Translations under genes and position numbers: made by a program
Source of the DNA: an uncultured Collinsella sp.
GTDB taxonomy: Bacteria; Actinomycetota; Coriobacteriia; Coriobacteriales; Coriobacteriaceae
DNA: 17,502 nucleotides
Assembly: GCA_902470925.1 (NCBI GenBank)
Contig: CABRIF010000046.1
Coordinates: 1-17,502 of the forward strand
Direction of reading: 5' to 3'
Notes under the pieces: model-generated
What the model saw: the letters and a program-made list of their open reading frames with translations, nothing else
Told to the model about the DNA's origin: nothing
Database searches by the model: none
In this document: one piece after another, positions 13,543 through 17,502 of the stretch
Layout: the number at the start of each line of letters is the position of its first letter
Numbering within the stretch: the stretch's first letter is position 1

Positions 13543-15657
13543 TTAGCGATCCTCGGCACCGGCCGGAGCGGAGGAATCGGTGCAGTCGCAGCACGCAACC
13601 GGGTTCTCGAAGGTGACGTCACCGAGGTCAACGTCGCCGAAGAACACCTGGTCCTCCTTGCCGAGCGCGCCCGGCACGATGGAGAACGTGTTGGAGATGC
13701 CGTCCTGAGCGTCGCGGAACGGCAGCTTGGACACCGAGGACAGCGACGCGATCGCGCCGTGGGTGTCACGCTGGTGCATGGGGTTAGCACCCGGGGCGAA
13801 CGGCACGCCAGCCTTACGGCCGTCGGGGGTTGCACCGGTGTTCTTGCCGTACACCACGTTCGAGGTGATGGTGAGCACCGAGGTGGTGGGCACAGAGTTG
13901 CGGTAGGTGTCGTTGCGGCGGATGTACTCCATGAACTCGTGCACGATGTTGTGAGCAATGCTGTCGACGCGGTCGTCGTCGTTGCCGTACTTGGGGAAGT
14001 CGCCCTCGATGTCGAAGTCCACGATCACGCCGTTCTCGTCGCGCACGGGGTGAACCGTGGCGTACTTGATAGCGGACAGGGAGTCGGCAACCACGGACAG
14101 GCCGGCGATACCGGTGGCGAACCAGCGGTGGACGTCCTTGTCGTGCAGCGCCATCTGGATGGCCTCGTAGCAGTACTTGTCATGCATGTAGTGGATGATG
14201 TTCAGCGTGTTCACGTACACGCCGGCCAGCCACTTCATCATGTCGCGGTACTTGCTCATGACGTCGTCGTAGTCGAGCGTATCGCCCTCGACGGCGCGGT
14301 ACTTCGGGCCGATCTGCTTCTTGGAGACCTCGTCCACGCCGCCGTTGAGCGCGTAGAGCAGGCACTTGGCCAGGTTGGCGCGGGCGCCGAAGAACTGCAT
14401 CTCCTTGCCGATGCGCATGGAGGACACGCAGCAGGCGATGCCGTAGTCGTCGCCGTGGTACACGCGCATGACATCGTCGTTCTCGTACTGGATCGAGGAG
14501 CTGGCGATGGAGGTCTTGGCGCAGAACTCCTTGAAGGCCTGGGGCAGACGGGTGCTCCACAGTACGGTGAGGTTCGGCTCCGGGGAGGTGCCCATGTTCT
14601 CGAGCGTGTGCAGGTAACGAAAGCTCATCTTGGTGACGAGCGTGCGGCCGTCGACGCCCATGCCGCCGATGGACTCGGTGGCCCACTGCGGATCGCCGGA
14701 GAATAGGTTCTGGTACTCAGGCGTACGGGCGAACTTGACCATGCGCAGCTTCATGATGAAGTGGTCCACGAACTCCTGGATCTGCTCCTCGGTGAAGGTG
14801 CCGTTTGCCAGGTCGCGCTCGGCGTAGATGTCGATGAAGGTCGAGGTGCGGCCGATGGACATGGCAGCGCCGTTCTGGTCCTTGACCGCAGCCAGGTAGG
14901 CGAGGTACATCCACTGGATGGCCTCCTGGGTGTTCTGGGCCGGACGGGAGATGTCGAAGCCGTAGAGCTTGCCCAGCTCGATGAGCTGCTGCAGCGAACG
15001 GATCTGCTCGGCGAGCTCCTCGCGATCGCGGATGTTGGCCTCGGTCATGACGGAGGGCGTGGAGGCCTTCTGGGCCTTCTTGTCCTCGATCAGAGCGTCG
15101 ACGCCGTAGAGGGCCACGCGGCGGTAGTCGCCGATGATGCGGCCGCGGCCGTAGCCGTCGGGCAGGCCGGTGATGATGTGGGCCGAACGGCATGCGCGCA
15201 TCTCGGGCTTGTAGACGTCGAACACGCCGGCGTTGTGCGTCTTGCGCTTGTTGGTGTAGATGTCCACGACCTCGGGGTCAACCTCGTAGCCGTGCTGGCT
15301 GGCCGCCTGGCAGGCGATGCGGATACCGCCGTTGACGTGCAGGGCACGCTTGAGCGGCTTGTCGGTCTGCAGGCCGACGATGGTCTCGCGCTCGGGGTGC
15401 TCGGCGTCGATGTAGCCGGCCGGGTGGGACAGGATGCCGGTCACGACCTTGGTGTCCATGTCCAGCACGCCGCCCTGCTCACGCTCCTTGAGCAGCAGCG
15501 CCATGACGTCGTCCCACAGCTTGGTGGTGCGCTCGGTGGGACCCACCAGGAACGAATCGTCGCCCTCGTACGGGGTGTAGTTCTTCTGGATGAAGTCGCG
15601 GACGTCAATCTCGTTGAGCCAGTTGCCGCCCTCGAAGCCTTCCCATGCTTCCTGCAT
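13543..15657 (-). CDS. pflB: pyruvate formate-lyase large subunit, lacking the glycyl-radical domain
   Basis: This 704-residue protein should convert pyruvate and CoA to acetyl-CoA and formate under anaerobic conditions. The N-terminus (AWEGFEGGNWLNEIDVRDFI, then QKNYTPYEGD) and GLPDGYGRGRIIGDYRRVALYG (split here as GLPDGYGRGR and IIGDYRRVALYG, 164-185) are characteristic. The active-site pair Cys409-Cys410 is in GIACCVSSMR. The body continues in normal PFL sequence to NTFSIVPGALGKEDQ (656-670), then diverges into a 34-residue tail with three cysteines (ACCDC, 688-692) and stops. E. coli PflB (760 residues) continues at this point into the radical domain, which here is encoded separately at 13169..13420. 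The ATG at 15657 fits the family start. GAGGAG lies an unusually long 12 bases upstream, so initiation may be weak or structured. Confidence 0.93.
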   Translation of the reverse strand: MQEAWEGFEGGNWLNEIDVRDFIQKNYTPYEGDDSFLVGPTERTTKLWDDVMALLLKEREQGGVLDMDTKVVTGILSHPAGYIDAEHPERETIVGLQTDKPLKRALHVNGGIRIACQAASQHGYEVDPEVVDIYTNKRKTHNAGVFDVYKPEMRACRSAHIITGLPDGYGRGRIIGDYRRVALYGVDALIEDKKAQKASTPSVMTEANIRDREELAEQIRSLQQLIELGKLYGFDISRPAQNTQEAIQWMYLAYLAAVKDQNGAAMSIGRTSTFIDIYAERDLANGTFTEEQIQEFVDHFIMKLRMVKFARTPEYQNLFSGDPQWATESIGGMGVDGRTLVTKMSFRYLHTLENMGTSPEPNLTVLWSTRLPQAFKEFCAKTSIASSSIQYENDDVMRVYHGDDYGIACCVSSMRIGKEMQFFGARANLAKCLLYALNGGVDEVSKKQIGPKYRAVEGDTLDYDDVMSKYRDMMKWLAGVYVNTLNIIHYMHDKYCYEAIQMALHDKDVHRWFATGIAGLSVVADSLSAIKYATVHPVRDENGVIVDFDIEGDFPKYGNDDDRVDSIAHNIVHEFMEYIRRNDTYRNSVPTTSVLTITSNVVYGKNTGATPDGRKAGVPFAPGANPMHQRDTHGAIASLSSVSKLPFRDAQDGISNTFSIVPGALGKEDQVFFGDVDLGDVTFENPVACCDCTDSSAPAGAEDR

Positions 15658-15686
15658 TACGTGACCACGCTCCTCGTCACAGTGCG

Positions 15687-15700
15687 GGGGTGAACACCCC
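15687..15700 (-). promoter_or_regulatory. small hairpin in the PFL leader
   Basis: A GGGGT-GAAC-ACCCC stem-loop lies about 12 bases upstream of the GAGGAG ribosome binding site (15670-15675) of the PFL gene. It might influence ribosome access. No riboswitch class is recognisable. Confidence 0.35.
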
Positions 15701-15744
15701 ACAGTTGATGTAACCCCGGCGTTGAGGAGGGTTTGTGGCTCCAA

Positions 15745-15813
15745 CCGCTCACCGAAAAAATCGGTACGTTCAGGGCTGAAATCCTACCGCTCACCGAGAA
15801 ATTGTTCACGTTC
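15745..15813 (-). promoter_or_regulatory. paired 27-bp direct repeats upstream of PFL
   Basis: Two related 27-base segments, at 15745-15771 and 15787-15813, both start CCGCTCACCGA and end CGTTC on the + strand. They are spaced exactly 42 bases apart, or four helical turns. They lie 90-155 bases upstream of the PFL start. The first contains CACCGAAAAAATCGG, also found ahead of the glycyl-radical gene. They look like two binding sites for a regulator of the PFL genes. An AT-rich stretch with TATAAA on the - strand (15862-15867) further upstream is a candidate -10 box. Confidence 0.5.
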
Positions 15814-16240
15814 GAAGGATACCATACGCGCAGCCCTTCCTGCGTGTGGCAAATGCTACTTTTTATACTCTATTTGTGGTGACGGACAGCGGCACGGCCC
15901 TCGGAGGCTTAGGGGGCGATGCCGAGCCGGGCGCCGGGGCCCGCGCCGAGCCGGACACGAAGCCGATGCCGAGCCGGACGCCGGGGCTGGCGCCGATCCG
16001 GGCGCAGGCAGGCGCACGAGCCCCCTTGCGCGTCGGATCACCATACGAGCCCATGGCGCACGCGGCTGAGCGCAGAACCGACACGGACCTGGACGCGGCA
16101 TGGCGTCGCGCTCGCCCTCCCCTGTAGCGGATGCACCGCCGCGACGCACGCCGGGCGCATGCACGGCGCACCACTCCCCCATAGCGCACCGGCTCTCGCA
16201 ATCATGCACCTCACGTTCCTTCATCTCACGTTCCTTCGAT
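15814..16240. other. non-coding gap between divergent PFL and SPFH genes
   Basis: I see no supported gene here. Open frames on both strands are rich in alanine, arginine and proline and lack ribosome binding sites. Structured parts are the direct repeat at 15917-15987 and two copies of CTCACGTTCCTTC, 15 bases apart, at 16210-16237, just ahead of the SPFH promoter. Confidence 0.6.
15917..15987. repeat. 24-bp GC-rich direct repeat
   Basis: A 24-base segment beginning CGATGCCGAGCCGG and ending GCCGGGGC occurs at 15917-15940 and again, with one mismatch, at 15964-15987. A partial copy (CGCCGAGCCGGA) lies between them. The step is 47 bases. It is GC-rich and non-coding. Confidence 0.65.
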
Positions 16241-16245
16241 TTTTC

Positions 16246-16274
16246 TTGACGAGATCTCAATGTGATATCACAAT
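16246..16274 (+). promoter_or_regulatory. promoter and palindromic operator of the SPFH gene
   Basis: TTGACG (16246-16251) and CACAAT (16269-16274), separated by 17 bases, make a reasonable sigma-70-type promoter. A perfect 12-base palindrome, TGTGATATCACA (16261-16272), overlaps the -10 box. An 8-base palindrome, GAGATCTC, lies just after the -35 box. The arrangement suggests repression by a dimeric regulator. The leader to the start codon is about 110 bases. Confidence 0.5.
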
Positions 16275-16391
16275 GGCATCAGAGCGTTCGCAAACGAATG
16301 CTCCAGGGGTTCCGTCCCGACCCCTTTCACAACCTCGGGACGGCCGGCCGCGCAACACGGCGCAGCCGCCCAGTCGAAAGGAACAACTTCG

Positions 16392-17417
16392 ATGAGCATG
16401 GAAAAGCAACTCAAGGTCAAGTCGGGGTACGGCGTGCTCGCCGCGGTCTGCGTGGCACTTGTGTGCATCATCGCCCTGTTTGTCTGGTCCATCACCAACA
16501 TGGCCGCCTACCCGGACGAGGCGGATATCCCCGCCATCTACATCGCCGGACTCATCGCGAGCATCGTGGCGTTCTGCCTGTGGTTCATCCCCATCTCCGG
16601 CTTCTTTACGCTGCAGCCCGGCCAGGCACGCGTGTGTATCCTGTTCGGCAAGTACCAAGGCACCGTGCGCGACGAGGGATTCTTCTGGGCCAACCCCTTC
16701 TACAGCCGTCACCTGGGCGGCAAAGACGAGAACGCCATCACCGAGACGCTGTCCGAAAGCGGGCTGTCGCTGTCCAAGAGCATCAAGCTCGCCTCTAAAG
16801 CCGCTGAGGGCACGTCCTGCACCATCTCGGTGCGCGTCCGCACCCTGAACGGCGAGCGTCTGAAGGTCAACGACAAGATGGGCAACCCCATCGAGATCGC
16901 CACCGTGGTGGTGTGGCATGTGGCCGATACCGCCAAGGCCCTGTTCGACGTGGACAACTACCAGAGCTACGTGGCCATGCAGACCGAAACCGCCCTGCGT
17001 CACGTGGCGAGCATCTACGCGTACGACCACGCCGAGGACTCGAGCGATTCCACCAACGCGATCACCTTGCGCGCCAACGTCGAGGAGGTCTCGAACGCAT
17101 TGCGCCGCGAGCTGTCCGATCGCCTGGCACCGGCGGGCGTTTCGGTGGATGACGCGCGCCTCACGCACCTGGCCTACTCCCCCGAGATCGCCCAGGCCAT
17201 GCTGCGCCGTCAGCAGGCCGAGGCCGTCATCGCCGCACGCAAGAAGATCGTGGAGGGCGCGGTGTCCATGGTCGAGATGGCCGTGCAGGAGATGGCGTGC
17301 GGCGGCACCATCGAGCTCGACGAGGAGCGCAAGGCGCAGATGGCCAGCAACCTCATGGTGGTGCTGTGCGGCGAATCCGAGGCGCATCCCGTGGTCAACA
17401 CCGGCTCGCTGTACTAG
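16392..17417 (+). CDS. SPFH-domain (stomatin/prohibitin-like) membrane protein
   Basis: This complete 341-residue protein has two N-terminal hydrophobic segments (about 14-34 and 47-70). They are followed by an SPFH domain: FFTLQPGQARVCILFGKYQGTVRDEG (split as FFTLQPGQARV and CILFGKYQGTVRDEG, about 71-96), then NPIEIATVVVWHVADTAKALFDV (about 165-187) and a helical region ending in MLRRQQAEAVIAARKKIVEGA (residues about 275-295), typical of the SPFH C-terminal helix. Such proteins form large oligomeric rings that organise membrane domains or guard membrane proteases. No NfeD or protease partner is visible, but the contig ends 38 bases after the stop. AAAGGA precedes the ATG by about 9 bases. 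The stop codon lies before the adapter, so the protein is intact. Confidence 0.9.
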   Translation: MSMEKQLKVKSGYGVLAAVCVALVCIIALFVWSITNMAAYPDEADIPAIYIAGLIASIVAFCLWFIPISGFFTLQPGQARVCILFGKYQGTVRDEGFFWANPFYSRHLGGKDENAITETLSESGLSLSKSIKLASKAAEGTSCTISVRVRTLNGERLKVNDKMGNPIEIATVVVWHVADTAKALFDVDNYQSYVAMQTETALRHVASIYAYDHAEDSSDSTNAITLRANVEEVSNALRRELSDRLAPAGVSVDDARLTHLAYSPEIAQAMLRRQQAEAVIAARKKIVEGAVSMVEMAVQEMACGGTIELDEERKAQMASNLMVVLCGESEAHPVVNTGSLY

Positions 17418-17455
17418 CCCGCTGCCGCACCTGGCCGGGGGGCGCGGGGCGGCTC

Positions 17456-17502
17456 CTGTCTCTTATACACATCTCCGAGCCCACGAGACGTAGAGGAATC
17501 TC
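17456..17502. other. Nextera adapter with i7 index (right contig end)
   Basis: The mosaic end CTGTCTCTTATACACATCT (17456-17474) is followed by CCGAGCCCACGAGAC (17475-17489), an 8-base barcode GTAGAGGA (17490-17497), which matches Nextera index N712 as I remember it, and ATCTC, the start of the P7 flow-cell sequence. Frames read through it give the well-known false peptide ending VSYTHLRAHET. Genuine sequence ends at about 17455. Confidence 0.98.

Noticed and set aside
14761..15693. Long open frames opposite the PFL gene (also 13759-14706 +, 5222-6295 + and 16257-17387 -)
   Set aside because: They are antisense shadows of PFL, aldolase and SPFH genes caused by GC-rich third positions. They have valine/histidine- or arginine-rich compositions and no ribosome binding sites.
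1..17502. Perfect 26-base inverted repeat at the two window ends, resembling a transposon with Tn5-like ends
   Set aside because: It is identical to the Nextera i7-side adapter, including flanking barcode and flow-cell bases on the right. It is a library artefact.

Overview
This window is most likely from an anaerobic, saccharolytic gut actinobacterium of the class Coriobacteriia, with Collinsella the best guess. The reasons are a GC-rich base composition, a galactitol-type phosphotransferase system, a pyruvate formate-lyase, and intergenic palindromic repeats built on GGGGACGGGGTCGTTTCG, which I associate with that group. The genus is inference. The outermost 26 bases on the left and 47 bases on the right are Illumina Nextera adapter, not biology, so the real contig is about 27..17455.

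Left region (106..2700, + strand): an apparent three-gene operon of a small two-helix membrane protein, an AEC-family permease and a KDG-kinase-like PfkB sugar kinase. Next, at 3000..4394, comes a lone AAA+ ATPase with a C-terminal nuclease-like domain. It has its own AT-rich promoter and is bracketed by GGGGACGGGG palindromic repeats at 2843..2928 and 4401..4694.

Central region (4717..12214, all on the - strand): a sugar-uptake operon read from right to left. The order is archaeal-type triosephosphate isomerase paralogue, divergent YjbQ-family protein, PTS EIIB and EIIC (galactitol type), two-helix membrane protein, class II AraD/FucA-type aldolase or epimerase, class II ketose-bisphosphate aldolase and PTS EIIA. 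A GntR/HutC-family regulator lies upstream on the same strand. Similar TTGT(A/C)TAC half-sites occur ahead of both the regulator and the first operon gene, which suggests direct control. No kinase or dehydrogenase is present. The simplest reading is that the PTS delivers an already phosphorylated sugar that is cleaved to DHAP plus an aldehyde, after which the isomerase and second aldolase handle the triose phosphates.

Right region (13169..15657, - strand): a pyruvate formate-lyase in two pieces. A 704-residue body carries the active-site Cys-Cys but ends before the glycyl-radical domain. An 83-residue protein encoded 122 bases downstream carries that domain, with its own ribosome binding site, possible promoter and terminator. 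This natural split is the most interesting biology in the window. The last gene (16392..17417, + strand) is a complete SPFH (stomatin/prohibitin) membrane protein behind a promoter overlapped by a perfect 12-base palindrome.

The long gaps between genes hold structured repeats. The most striking is at 12541..13010, where GGTTCGG-type units spaced 41 or 30 bases apart run first in one orientation and then in the other.
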